Of a stretch of DNA of 64,000 nt, positions 55,137 to 64,000 are shown one piece after another (the first letter of the stretch is position 1; each line of letters starts with the position of its first letter). The stretch covers positions 531,359,102-531,423,101 of the forward strand of contig NC_064616.1 of the NCBI RefSeq assembly GCF_023898315.1, given 5' to 3'. Source of the DNA: Schistocerca nitens (Eukaryota > Arthropoda > Insecta > Orthoptera > Acrididae). Below the pieces are notes generated by a model, which did not search any database, was not told where the DNA came from, and saw only the letters and a list, made by a program, of their open reading frames with translations. Position numbers and translations under genes: made by a program.

Positions 55137-55440
55137 TTTTCTGATGAAAGTTGGTTCTGCCTCGGTGCCAGTGACTTATCCGACGCACCATGACTACAAA
55201 ATTTTACGTCAGTGCAGCCATTCATAAACAGCACTGCAGGGAGTGTTTTCCAACAGGATAACGGTCGCCCACATAGCGCTGTTGTGATGCAACTTGCTCT
55301 GCAGAATATCGACATATTTTCTTGGCTTGCGCGATCACCAGCACGTTTGCGTGCTTCCATACAATATTAATATCGACTGCAACCACAGCAACGGGTGCAC
55401 TTACAGACACGATTCTCACACACGCCGAGGAAAGGAGTCA

Positions 55441-57572
55441 TTAATCGCGGAGGAAAAATATCCTATCGTTCGGGGTTTACCAGCCAGAAACGGCATGCGA
55501 CTCTTTCTTTCTTTCTCGTGAAATAAATAATCGGCGAGATTTGACTTGCTTTTTACTGCATCATAAAATATCTTTGAGCTTCATTCGAAGCCCAAGCTGC
55601 TGATTATTTTAAATAAACCGAGAACTCTTTGGGTAGAGCTTACAGAAGATCCGTATCCACGTTTGCACGAGACGTCGAAACCGGAGATGCTCATCCGGCA
55701 GTGAGAGGCTCCAAATTAACACACTTCGGGATGCGAATCCGTAGTAACTCGCGCGGTCATAGTAGCCGTTCTAAGACCGGCTACGCTCAGCCCTCTATTA
55801 TGTCAAACAACTGGTATTTAGTGCATATAAGATGGAAACTAACGAGCAACACCTGTTTGGGCGTGTCTGCACTCAGCCTTGTGTTAAGGCACCGTAGTTA
55901 TTACTGGAGGCATGCTAAGGTAAATCAACCCTCGTAAATACCTGACCAACTGAACAGAATTCTGAACTTATAATGTACAGATTACGCATGTACTATACCA
56001 AATCCAGCAAAAAGAAAATGTAATAATTCTAGAAATGTACTCTTGCAAAATAAAGATGATTTAATTTCATGTTGGTTTGCGGTGTGTTAAGAATATTCTT
56101 TTAGATCATCTGTCATGAGTCAGCGAGGAGAAGACGATTGTGGCCTGCATGAATCTTAAAACGGATATGGCCCTCTATAATAGTAGAAAAGTCAGTGACA
56201 TCATGCATAATGTAATGTAACAATATATAATGTGTGGCAGTTCTCTTTAGGATTAATGGCAAGTTAGTTGTAGAACAAAAACTACCAACATGCGTTCGCT
56301 AATTTTCCTGCACGTGTAATTTCTGTGTCACACACCTGGCACGAAGAATGTGGTAGCCTTTGGCTTTGTATCTGATCTACGGAAAGGTCAGTAGAAACGG
56401 AGCACAACTTTGTTCTGCTTTAGAGCGGGCCGCAGAGCAAACATCTGCGATGTTTCCAGAATGCCAGTGGCGAAACGCGTGTTCTCTGGTTTGAGACACC
56501 ACGCAGAACGAAAGTTGGACGCCACTAATTAGCAGTTAGACGACCTCCTTGACGAGCAGTTGCTCCAATCCTCCTAAAGGCGTTACGCTCCTTTCAAATT
56601 ATCATGAAAAAAATATGATTTATCGTATCCAGTACTCGGGTAGAGCAGCGCAAGAGAACAAATCGCTTTCATGTTGCTCAAAGTTGTATACGACATGTTA
56701 CAGCGACCAAAGGAAATCCATCAACATTGACGAAATTTTCGAAAACTTACAGCAGTATGTAACTGGAAGTCCACGCTACCAGATTAGTATTAGCGTAACC
56801 CTTAACATCTGCCATCCAACCACGGAGGCGAAAATGTAAATACGAGACAATCTTCTATTAGGGGTCTTAATGACTTAGGTTTAGTCCATCACCCAAATTT
56901 GTGTGTCCTGGAGAGACCATAAATTTTTCGGAAGAAATACCACAACCGCGCTTGGGACCATCTTCAATTGATTTGTCGGAAATGAATTTTGAAAACCACA
57001 GCTTTTATGAAGAAAAAACTATTTATTTAGCCAATCAGTTTTCAAAGTCGCAGTTGGGGTGTGCCTACTTTGGTACTCCAATCAGTATGTTCATATTCTA
57101 ATACTGAACACATATTATATAAACTTTTGCACACGGTGACGTACTCGCAATATACAATTGCCGCGCAACATTCGCTATGTGCCTACGCACAAATTTGTTG
57201 TGGTCTGAAACGATACCTGAATAAAATGGTAATTTTCGTTTGTCTTAGCTTCCCGGCATAAATAAAATCCTATAACTGCGCTTGGTAGCTATATTTCTTC
57301 AACCGTCTTAATCCACAGTAAGGGGGTGCAGCCACCAATATAATAGACAAAATAATGTTCTGTTGAATTGTATCAGGGAAATGCATATTAGTTTTCTTAT
57401 GCAAGATTCTATTCCCTGACTCTTTTCAAATCTCGATCACTTTAGCAAAGATACCATCCTTCCTCTCCATATTTCTTCTCCTTTATCCTGACAAACACGT
57501 TGGCCTCTTCACAGCTTCAGTCCTGAAAAACTGGATAACACGCTTCTATCAATCAGTTTTACGTAAATGAGG
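55441..57572. other. no recognisable feature
   Basis: Two kilobases with open stretches at 55629-55937, 56549-56839 and 56901-57101 on plus; none recognised. Confidence 0.4.
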
Positions 57573-57938
57573 CAAGGGTCCCGAGTTCGGTTCTCGGTCC
57601 GGCACACAGTTTTAATCTACCAGGAAGTTTCATATCAGCGCACACTCCGCTGCAGGGTGAAAATCTCATCCTGGAAACATCCCCCAGGCTGTGGCTAAGC
57701 CATGTCTCCGCAATATCCTTTCTATCAGGAGTGGTAGTTCTGCAAGGTTCGCAGTAGAGGTCCTGTAAAGTTTGCAAGGTAGGAGACTCGAACTGGCAGA
57801 AGTAAAGCTGTGAGGGCGGGGCGTGAGTCGTGCTTGGGTGGCTCAGATGGTGGAGCACTTGCTTTCGAAAGTCAAGGGTCCCGAGTTCGGGTCTCGGTCC
57901 GGCACACAGTTTTAATCTGCCAGGAAGTTTCATTTCAG
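57573..57938 (+). repeat. tRNA-like tandem repeat, period 300, 1.2 units
   Basis: CAAGGGTCCCGAGTTCGG recurs exactly 300 bases later (57573 and 57873). The 3' flank GGCACACAGTTTTAATCT and CCAGGAAGTTTCAT recurs too (57601 and 57901). The unit contains a whole tRNA-like sequence at 57830-57905. Only the last part of the preceding tRNA-like unit is present at 57573. Confidence 0.85.
57830..57905 (+). other. tRNA-like sequence inside the 300-bp repeat
   Basis: It has 76 bases with a D-arm (GGCTCAGATGGTGGAGC), an anticodon-arm-like CTTGCTTTCGAAAGTCAAG, a T-arm (CCCGAGTTCGGGTCTCGG) and a mostly paired acceptor (GTGCTTG with CCGGCAC). The anticodon stem has a mismatch and the acceptor is imperfect. 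No CCA or isotype can be assigned with confidence (loop reads TTCGAAA). Likely a repeat promoter, not a working tRNA. Confidence 0.6.
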
Positions 57939-58020
57939 TTTTACCTAATTTAGCTCGTATTGATACCAGATGACTGTACTCTGATGCGCTAAAACATTAT
58001 GCTCAGCTGCTTAACGTACG

Positions 58021-58250
58021 CCCCCGGTAGCTGAGTGGTCAGCGCGACAGAATGTCAATCCTAAGGGCCCGGGTTCGATTCCCGGCTGGGTCGGAGATTT
58101 TTCTCCGCTCAGAGACTGGGTGTTGTGTTGTCCTAATCATCCTCATTTCATCCCCATGGACGCGCAAGTCGCCGGAGTAGAGTCAAGTCGAAAGACTTGC
58201 ACCCGGCGAACGGTCTACCTTACGGGTGGCCCGAGTCACACGACATTTAC
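58021..58250 (+). repeat. tRNA-headed SINE (family F)
   Basis: The head is CCCCCGGTAGCTGAGTGGTC (A box) and GGGTTCGATTCCCGGC (B box). A body follows with GACTGGGTGTTGTGTTGTCC, AAGTCGCCGGAGT and GAAAGACTTGCACC. Directly downstream is the degenerate Tc1 copy. No clear target duplication. Confidence 0.85.
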
Positions 58251-58259
58251 GTGCTTAAT

Positions 58260-59375
58260 ACCTTGTTTTTCTATCTTTGAAACGAAATACATCACTGATT
58301 CTGCGTATCAGGTTTCTAACAGTTTGGTGGCGTTTGTGGATGTATGTGGCATTAGATGTCCGCGTAAGGGTCACACAGTTTGCATAAGTAATGGTTTGCT
58401 GATCTGCGTACGCGGTGATAGCGCCCGATAGCGACACAGATGGGTTCCGTAGATTTTACACCAGGCGATGATGGTCTCCGAGACATCAATCTCACTATAA
58501 TGCTTCTCGAACCACTGTAGCACGATTCTGCCTCCGAGAAACGGACAATTAGAATGCTGAAAGATGACGTCGCCGTCGGGGAAGACATCAAGCGTGAAGG
58601 GATACAGGTGGTTCGCAGATGTCAGCGTGTCTTCGATGGCTACCACGGGTCCCACGCAAGCGCAGGAGAATGTCTCCCATAGCATAACAATGCCCCCACC
58701 GTCCTACGTTGGTGGAGCGCTACACGTTTCGACCCGTCGTTCACCTCGATGACGGCGTTTATGGAGACGACCATAGACCTAGTGTAGTAAAAATGTAATT
58801 CACCCGAAGAGCCGTCACGTTTCCATTGATCGACGGTCGAATACCGATGTACCCGTGCCCATTGCAATCGTAATTGATAATGTTGTTGGGTCAGCATGTG
58901 AAATCGTAGGGGTGGTGTGCTGCGGAGCTCCATGTACGACGAACCACATGCTCCGAAACACCTGTACGGGCAACAGCATTGTGATCTTTCGGCAGAGATT
59001 CCACAGACCACTTTCCTCACGTTCTGTGAAGAGGCGTGGAAGTCCAACCATTTAGCGCCTAGTGGTTGTTTCACTGTCCCTTCTACCTCTGTCCGTAGAT
59101 ACTCACGCCCGTAACACGTGAACATTCGACCAGATTCGCCGTTTTCGAGATAGTCGTTCAGAGTCTCTGCGTAATAGCAATCTGCCCTTTGTCAAAATCG
59201 CTTATCTCAATGGATTTCCACATTTGCAGTCCATATCTTCGCTACGGTGACCCTCCGTCCGTGTCTGCTCCCCTTACACACTTCTGTTACTGCGTCACGT
59301 GCCGGCAACGCCACCAGGTGGCATCCAACCTCGCGGTGGGCAATGCTCTAATGTTTTGGCTTGTTATTATAGAAC
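58260..59375 (-). pseudogene. Tc1-like transposon, degenerate
   Basis: On minus, 59125-58640 reads LTQQHYQLRLQWARVHRYST, then DGSSGELHFYYTRS where the family has SDES (aspartate replaced by glycine). It continues WETFSCACVGPVV, PFTLDVFPDGDVIFQHSNCP (D2 block, aspartate replaced by serine) and IVLQWFEKHYSEID. The glutamate block is not readable. The outer end near 59340-59375 (GCTCTAATGTTTTGGCTTG) resembles a Tc1 terminus. Two catalytic residues are lost. Confidence 0.75.
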
Positions 59376-61251
59376 CATACTGTTAGTCTCAGTCAGATGT
59401 GGGCGAATTTGTGGAGAAGAAGTAACAATCTGTTAATTTTTTTTAATTTTCTGGTAAATACGTTTTCAAGTAACAACTTTTCTTTAATTTTCTGGTTAAT
59501 ACTTTTTAAATGCTCCAATTTGGCGGTGATACATTTTGTTTATTTTGACCACTTGAGAGAAATAGTAGTTACATATGTCTAAGAGTGGCGTCCTACTTTT
59601 GATATGTGATTGGTTACCCGATACTCAGTTGAGTAGTGTACTTTATTTTATGTTAGCATTATGCTGATATGAATGACGTAAGAGCTATATATATATTTTT
59701 AAATCATCATCCACATTATTGCAGAAAGTAATATGCAATTAAAGAAAAACAACAGGTCTTTGTGGTAATTATTTCAGAATTATCTGAATGACTTAACGAA
59801 GTATTAAATTTAGTATGTACTGTTTCACAACAAATGAAATATAGTAGATGACTGTTATAAGTGCATATTTTCGCCCTCAGACTGTAATGTAATACGGACC
59901 TCATAGGTTAAACCCCACGCAGTAAAACATATATAAGAAATGTTGTTGTGCAAGAGATGCAAGGCATTCTCAACGTGTACGTAATAATGCATATCTACTA
60001 AACGACCGAAAAAGTAGAAACTGACGTAACGCGTTCGCGACGAGCTTCTTCAGCATGCAAGGAGCAGCTTAACGTTACGTCAGAAGCTCCCTGCTCAGGC
60101 AATCCGTGCCAGCTTACTGTGGTCTGTATTCTCTGCGTGTTTGGAAAGAGTTACGTGGACGTGTGGATTTTCTGAAGAACGCGTATTTTGTATTCAGACT
60201 GCGAATGTGCCGGCCGCTTGACTTGCTCTCCTCGGAAATTGTGTCAAGTTCGTTGGTCTAATTATTGTCAAGCTTGTGCCGCACTGCGGATTGATTTTCC
60301 TTTCCCCGAGCGTAATAGTGGTAATTGTACGTGCTTCTGAATTATTCCGGTGAAGTAACTGGTGCCGTGGAGTGGGGGAAGGCATTTCTCGTAAGTTGAA
60401 GGATAACCTAACTTGTTGTTGGGAAAGGACCACGGCGGCTTTATAGGGCGAGTAAAGCCTCCTGCTACTCATGATGTTGCCTTACTTTGGTTATATTTTC
60501 CATGTGTGCACCCATGAACACCAGACTGCGATACGATTATGTGAAAGGGAAGTTTCTGTCTGATTTCAAATTACTAGAGATTATTTTATTCTAATTTCGG
60601 TCTGCTAAAACCTTACTGCAATCCCATTTGTAAACTGACGCTAGCACGTTACTCCAACGAATAACATAAAATTTCTGAAACATACCTCCAAAACTTTTCA
60701 TTTTTCAATAAGCCAGTTAAGATACACAACTAACCTGAACACTTCGTTAAGTAAACCACTTAGAACTTTACCAGATGACATCTCACGCGGAATTAAAACC
60801 ATTAAATTATATGAACACTAATTCACAAGGTAAAATGTTAATATGAAGTCAAGAAATGGCCTAAAATGATTCGGACTGTCAATGTTGAAAATGGCGACTC
60901 AGTTGTTGCATGGATTTTTGATTGGCAACATTGTAGTTGAGAAGAAGATTTAGTTTACATCATCCACAGTCACAATGTCAACGCCAAAGAACGGCTTTTC
61001 GTTCACTTTAAATCTACGTAGATGTGACAAGAAGCATCCATGACCAAATCTCACTGCGCAAATCGTGTGGTGGTTCATCCTGACGTGATAGTTCAACGTG
61101 GAAAATTGATTTGCTTAAACTAGGTCTTGGAGATACCACGACAGGTTGCTCCTTCGTGAAATGTTTTACCCGAACACGTTTTGACGTGTTCCATTGTTCT
61201 TACCACTTATCAACAATCCTCCGTTCCGACAGATACAAAATTATTTACAAT
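59376..61251. other. no recognisable coding feature; CG-rich patch at 60010-60460
   Basis: Mostly AT-rich. About 60010-60460 has visibly more CG dinucleotides than its surroundings and contains a donor-like TCTCGTAAGTTG near 60390. It could be a promoter with a noncoding first exon, but there is no open reading frame to support this. Confidence 0.35.
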
Positions 61252-61566
61252 GCCTGGCAAAAAGAGTGATGCACCCAGAGGACATGGTCGGATATCGATG
61301 TAACTTCGTACATGTACACATCACTGGCGGGTATGTAAATGATTTAGAGTTGCAGTTTTCTGTGACATGTGGAGCATCCACGAGAGTGCGTTAGTACGGT
61401 TCGTGTTTCGTGTTGTTACTAAGCCTGGTAGAGTATATAAGGAGCATGAACTATGTCAGATGGTGAGTAATCACCGTGAAGGACACGCAGATGCCGCGTA
61501 CACGTATGAGACAGCGTTATCAGGACCTGACAGAGTTTGAAACCATCCTCATTGTAGGGGTTTCTA

Positions 61567-61594
61567 CACTCCTGGAAATTGAAATAAGAACACC
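61567..61594. repeat. left terminal inverted repeat of the intact Tc1
   Basis: About 28 bases, matching 62960-62987 in inverted orientation with few differences. Confidence 0.9.
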
Positions 61595-61721
61595 GTGAAT
61601 TCATTGTCCCAGGAAGGGGAAACTTTATTGACACATTCCTGGGATCAGATACATCACATGATCACACTGACAGAACCACAGGCACATAGACACAGGCAAC
61701 AGAGCATGCACAATGTCGGCA

Positions 61722-62744
61722 CTAGTACAGTGTATATCCACCTTTCGCAGCAATGCAGGCTGCTATTCTCCCATGGAGACGATCGTAGAGATGCTGGATG
61801 TAGTCCTGTGGAACGGCTTGCCATGCCATTTCCACCTGGCGCCTCAGTTGGACCAGCGTTCGTGCTGGACGTGCAGACCGCGTGAGACGACGCTTCATCC
61901 AGTCCCAAACATGCTCAATGGGAGACAGATCCGGAGATCTTGCTGGCCAGGGTAGTTGACTTACACCTTCTAGAGCACGTTGGGTGGCACGGGATACATG
62001 CGGACGTGCATTGTCCTGTTGGAACAGCAAGTTCCCTTGCCGGTCTAGGAATGGTAGAACGATGGGTTCGATGACGGTTTGGATGTACCGTGCACTATTC
62101 AGTGTCCCCTCGACGATCACCAGTGGTGTACGGCCAGTGTAGGAGATCGCTCCCCACACCATGATGCCGGGTGTTGGCCCTGTGTGCCTCGGTCGTATGC
62201 AGTCCTGATTGTGGCGCTCACCTGCACGGCGCCAAACACGCATACGACCATCATTGGCACCAAGGCAGAAGCGACTCTCATCGCTGAAGACGACACGTCT
62301 CCATTCGTCCCTCCATTCACGCCTGTCGCGACACCACTGGAGGCGGGCTGCACGATGTTGGGGCGTGAGCGGAAGACGGCCTAACGGTGTGCGGGACCGT
62401 AGCCCAGCTTCATGGAGACGGTTGCGAATGGTCCTCGCCGATACCCCAGGAGCAACAGTGTCCCTAATTTGCTGGGAAGTGGCGGTGCGGTCCCCTACGG
62501 CACTGCGTAGGATCCTACGGTCTTGGCGTGCATCCGTGCGTCGCTGCGGTCCGGTCCCAGGTCGACGGGCACGTGCACCTTCCGCCGACCACTGGCGACA
62601 ACATCGATGTACTGTGGAGACCTCACGCCCCACGTGTTGAGCAATTCGGCGGTACGTCCACCCGGCCTCCCGCATGCCCACTATACGCCCTCGCTCAAAG
62701 TCCGTCAACTGCACATACGGTTCACGTCCACGCTGTCGCGGCAT
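61722..62744 (-). CDS. Tc1-like transposase, intact, 340 aa
   Basis: The enzyme binds the inverted ends in the nucleus and moves the element into TA sites. I chose ATG at 62744 (MPRQRGREPY) because related copies start with MPR-type sequences and the DNA-binding domain begins at about residue 12. An in-frame ATG at 62948 would add 68 unlike residues. Residues 12-55 form the first helix-turn-helix (REAGWTYRRIAQHVGR), 57-70 an arginine-rich linker, and 72-115 the second helix-turn-helix. The catalytic triad is D155 (VFSDES), D244 (QQDNARPH) and E277 (SPIEHVWD). MVWGAISY is near residue 197, and the C-terminus is AKGGYTLY. D244 to E277 has 32 residues between, not the classical 34. No stops or frameshifts; the best candidate for an active gene here. 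Activity is inferred, not shown. Confidence 0.93.
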   Translation of the reverse strand: MPRQRGREPYVQLTDFERGRIVGMREAGWTYRRIAQHVGREVSTVHRCCRQWSAEGARARRPGTGPQRRTDARQDRRILRSAVGDRTATSQQIRDTVAPGVSARTIRNRLHEAGLRSRTPLGRLPLTPQHRAARLQWCRDRREWRDEWRRVVFSDESRFCLGANDGRMRVWRRAGERHNQDCIRPRHTGPTPGIMVWGAISYTGRTPLVIVEGTLNSARYIQTVIEPIVLPFLDRQGNLLFQQDNARPHVSRATQRALEGVSQLPWPARSPDLSPIEHVWDWMKRRLTRSARPARTLVQLRRQVEMAWQAVPQDYIQHLYDRLHGRIAACIAAKGGYTLY

Positions 62745-62959
62745 GCTAGCAGTGTTAAAGACTGCGATGGAGCTCCGTATGCCACGGCAAACTGGCTGAC
62801 ACTGACGGCGGCGGTGCACAAATGCTGCGCAGCTAGCGCCATTCGACGGCCAACACCGCGGTTCCTGGTTGGTCGCTGTGCCGTGCGTGTGATCATTGCT
62901 TGTACAGCCCTCTCGCAGTGTCCGGAGCAAGTATGGTGGGTCTGACACACCGGTGTCAA

Positions 62960-62987
62960 TGTGTTCTTTTTTCCATTTCCAGGAGTG
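62960..62987. repeat. right terminal inverted repeat of the intact Tc1
   Basis: Inverted partner of 61567-61594; ends CCAGGAGTG before the TA. Confidence 0.9.
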
Positions 62988-63700
62988 TATTTGGCCGAGT
63001 GGTCGAATAGTGCAGTATCCAGGTTTTGTGGAATATTCATACGTAACAGTGGCCCAATGTTGGACGGCATGGGAACGTGGGGGCAGGCATACTCGTCCTC
63101 AAAGTGCAGGTCGACAGCGTCTGACCACAACAGGGAGGATCGCCGTATTGAGCACCAAACAAATCGTAACACCTTCACATCTGCGCCTGCCATCCGAGAA
63201 TAAATAACGGACTCTCTGCAATATTCTGGGCCACACCGCACCGATCGTTGTAGACTAGCACCATCCGGACTAGGGAAGTACTGTTCCACGCGTAGACTGC
63301 CGTCAACACCACAGCACGAACGGCTGGGTTTGGAATGGTGCAATGACTGCTGATGAGTGGCGTCGCAATGGGTTAACTGATGAATCCCTGTTCTGCCCCG
63401 CTCCGGATGACCATCGTCAGCAAGTATTGCGGCAACCTGGCGAGAGGTATAGTGGTGTCATTTATCAACAGTGCAATGCTCGTCCACGCATGATATGTAT
63501 CTGTGTGTACTGTCTGCGTGATGTTGAGCTACTTCTAGCAAGATTCCTAAATCTTTCGCCTATAGAGAAAGTGTGGAAACAGCTCGGACTTCATCTCCGT
63601 TCCAGTGCTGGAATCCGGGGTATCAAGGACCAGTTACAACAGTTCTGGATCATCTTTTTCGGGGAACTTCTCTTTATTAAGTGTTTCACAATAGCCTTTG

Positions 63701-64000
63701 ACCCAAACCAATTCTATTTCTTTATTGCAAACCCTACGTTTTGTAATCACCAGTACCATTTTTAATTTTTATAACACAGAATCGCCTTTCAACCCCAGTT
63801 ACTCACTACCAAAGCTTTCACCACAAACATCGAGATTGTCAAGATCAAAATTTTTGTGGTGAGAAATGCCTTAATAAACGTTTACCGTAATACTTAATAT
63901 AGCCTATGAAGCTGGAAAAATCTGCATACTGTTTTCAGCCGACAGCAAAAGGGGTATCCTACATGGTTTCCAGCTTTAGATTTTGACCCGTTAGTGTAAA
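63701..64000. other. no recognisable feature
   Basis: AT-rich sequence to the window edge. Confidence 0.4.

Larger units (their letters stand above)
54060..55440 (+). pseudogene. Tc1-like transposon and transposase, interrupted by nested SINEs
   Basis: The 5' end has a Tc1-type terminus (TACACCGACGG, A-rich run, AAGAAGGAATTGTGCGAC). The transposase start is ATG at 54304 (MPLRRQRHHYQHLTEF). The helix-turn-helix continues at 54367 (MELREDGCSFCDLAGRLGRN). Near 54750 it reaches VVFSDE, is cut by the SINE, and resumes at 55137 as SDESWFCLGASD. FQQDNGRPHSAV (D2) is at 55245. The PIEHVWD block is missing because of a deletion near 55345. Stops at several points. Confidence 0.85.
61567..62987 (-). 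mobile_element. complete Tc1-like transposon, 1421 bp, intact
   Basis: The inverted ends are CACTCCTGGAAATTGAAATA (left) and CACTCCTGGAAATGGAAAAA (right, read inward), both continuing AGAACAC. TA flanks it at 61565-61566 and 62988-62989. It contains one uninterrupted transposase gene. The near-match of the ends, the clean TA duplications and the open frame suggest a recent insertion. It landed in an older Tc1 copy of another subfamily. Confidence 0.95.
61252..63700 (+). pseudogene. old Tc1-like element, split by a younger Tc1
   Basis: It starts TGGCAAAAAGAGTGATGCAC. Before the inserted element it reads PRTRMRQRYQDLTEFET (near 61492-61545). After it, pieces read ERLGLEWCNDC (near 63310), QQCNARPRM (near 63458; D2 aspartate replaced by cysteine) and LSPIEKVWKQLG (near 63558). 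Same subfamily as 47586-48840. Frames are broken throughout and the right inverted end is not recognisable. Confidence 0.75.

Noticed and set aside
57830-57905. A working tRNA gene
   Set aside because: Anticodon stem mismatch, imperfect acceptor, and location inside a 300-bp repeat unit.
62745-62948. Longer start for the intact transposase (408 aa)
   Set aside because: The extra 68 residues have no similarity to the start of related transposases, and the 340-aa version begins with the MPR-type start seen in relatives. The extension is most likely the element's 5' untranslated region.
1-64000. A bacterial-style operon, defence system or gene cluster
   Set aside because: No co-directional gene runs, no ribosome-binding sites, no bacterial protein families. 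The composition and repeats are those of a large insect genome.

Overview
This window looks like repeat-rich chromosomal DNA from a large-genome insect, most likely an orthopteran (grasshopper or locust, Schistocerca-like). I infer this from the mixture of repeat families, not from any host gene. The window holds RTE-type and CR1/L2-type LINEs, many Tc1-like and mariner transposons, a hAT remnant, and several SINE families with tRNA-like or 5S rRNA-like heads. I see no bacterial operons, CRISPR arrays, functional tRNA or rRNA genes, and no complete host gene. Nearly every long reading frame that can be explained is a transposase, a reverse transcriptase or a broken piece of one. The clear exception to decay is one intact Tc1-like transposase of 340 aa at 61.7-62.7 kb, inside a transposon with matching ends and TA target duplications.

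Layout. 0-0.54 kb: mariner remnant split by a 5S-headed SINE. 0.77-3.07 kb: RTE LINE (+) lacking most of its RT domain. 3.09-6.64 kb: CR1/L2-type LINE (-) with endonuclease and RT, interrupted by a SINE with a 16-bp target duplication and carrying a displaced 128-bp copy of its own RT active-site segment. 7.2-8.2 kb: Tc1 remnant. 8.5-10.2 kb: three SINEs and a possible Penelope-like scrap. 10.2-16.5 kb: nothing recognisable. 16.8-19.5 kb: a Tc1 copy, then a DDxD-type transposon with long inverted ends. 20.8-24.05 kb: two Tc1 half-elements facing each other with about 75-bp inverted ends, enclosing a CR1/L2-type LINE, two SINEs and a mariner piece. 25.3-25.8 kb: SINE with target duplication. 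26.8-28.3 kb: hAT pseudogene. 31.2-31.75 kb: best candidate for the start of a host gene (two short exons with good splice sites). 34-37 kb: small RT, MITE-like and mariner remnants. 38.9-42.7 kb: SINEs, a Tc1 remnant and an interrupted RTE. 43.8-45 kb: two SINEs. 47.6-50 kb: Tc1 interrupted by a SINE, then a SINE interrupted by an internally deleted mariner. 50.5-51.4 kb: pair of inverted tRNA-like repeats. 51.6-52.6 kb: DD34E Tc1 remnant. 54-55.4 kb: Tc1 interrupted by a SINE that is itself interrupted by a SINE. 57.6-59.4 kb: tRNA-like repeats and a Tc1 remnant. 61.25-63.7 kb: old Tc1 carrying the intact young Tc1.

How the parts relate: the sequence reads as layers of insertion. Young SINEs with clean target duplications sit in older LINEs and Tc1 copies, and LINE machinery of the kinds present here is the usual source of SINE mobilisation. 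I do not see an undescribed multi-gene system. The most interesting signals are structural: the modular SINEs, the template-switch-like duplication in the LINE, the intact Tc1 with an unusual D-to-E spacing, and the long inverted tRNA-like repeats.
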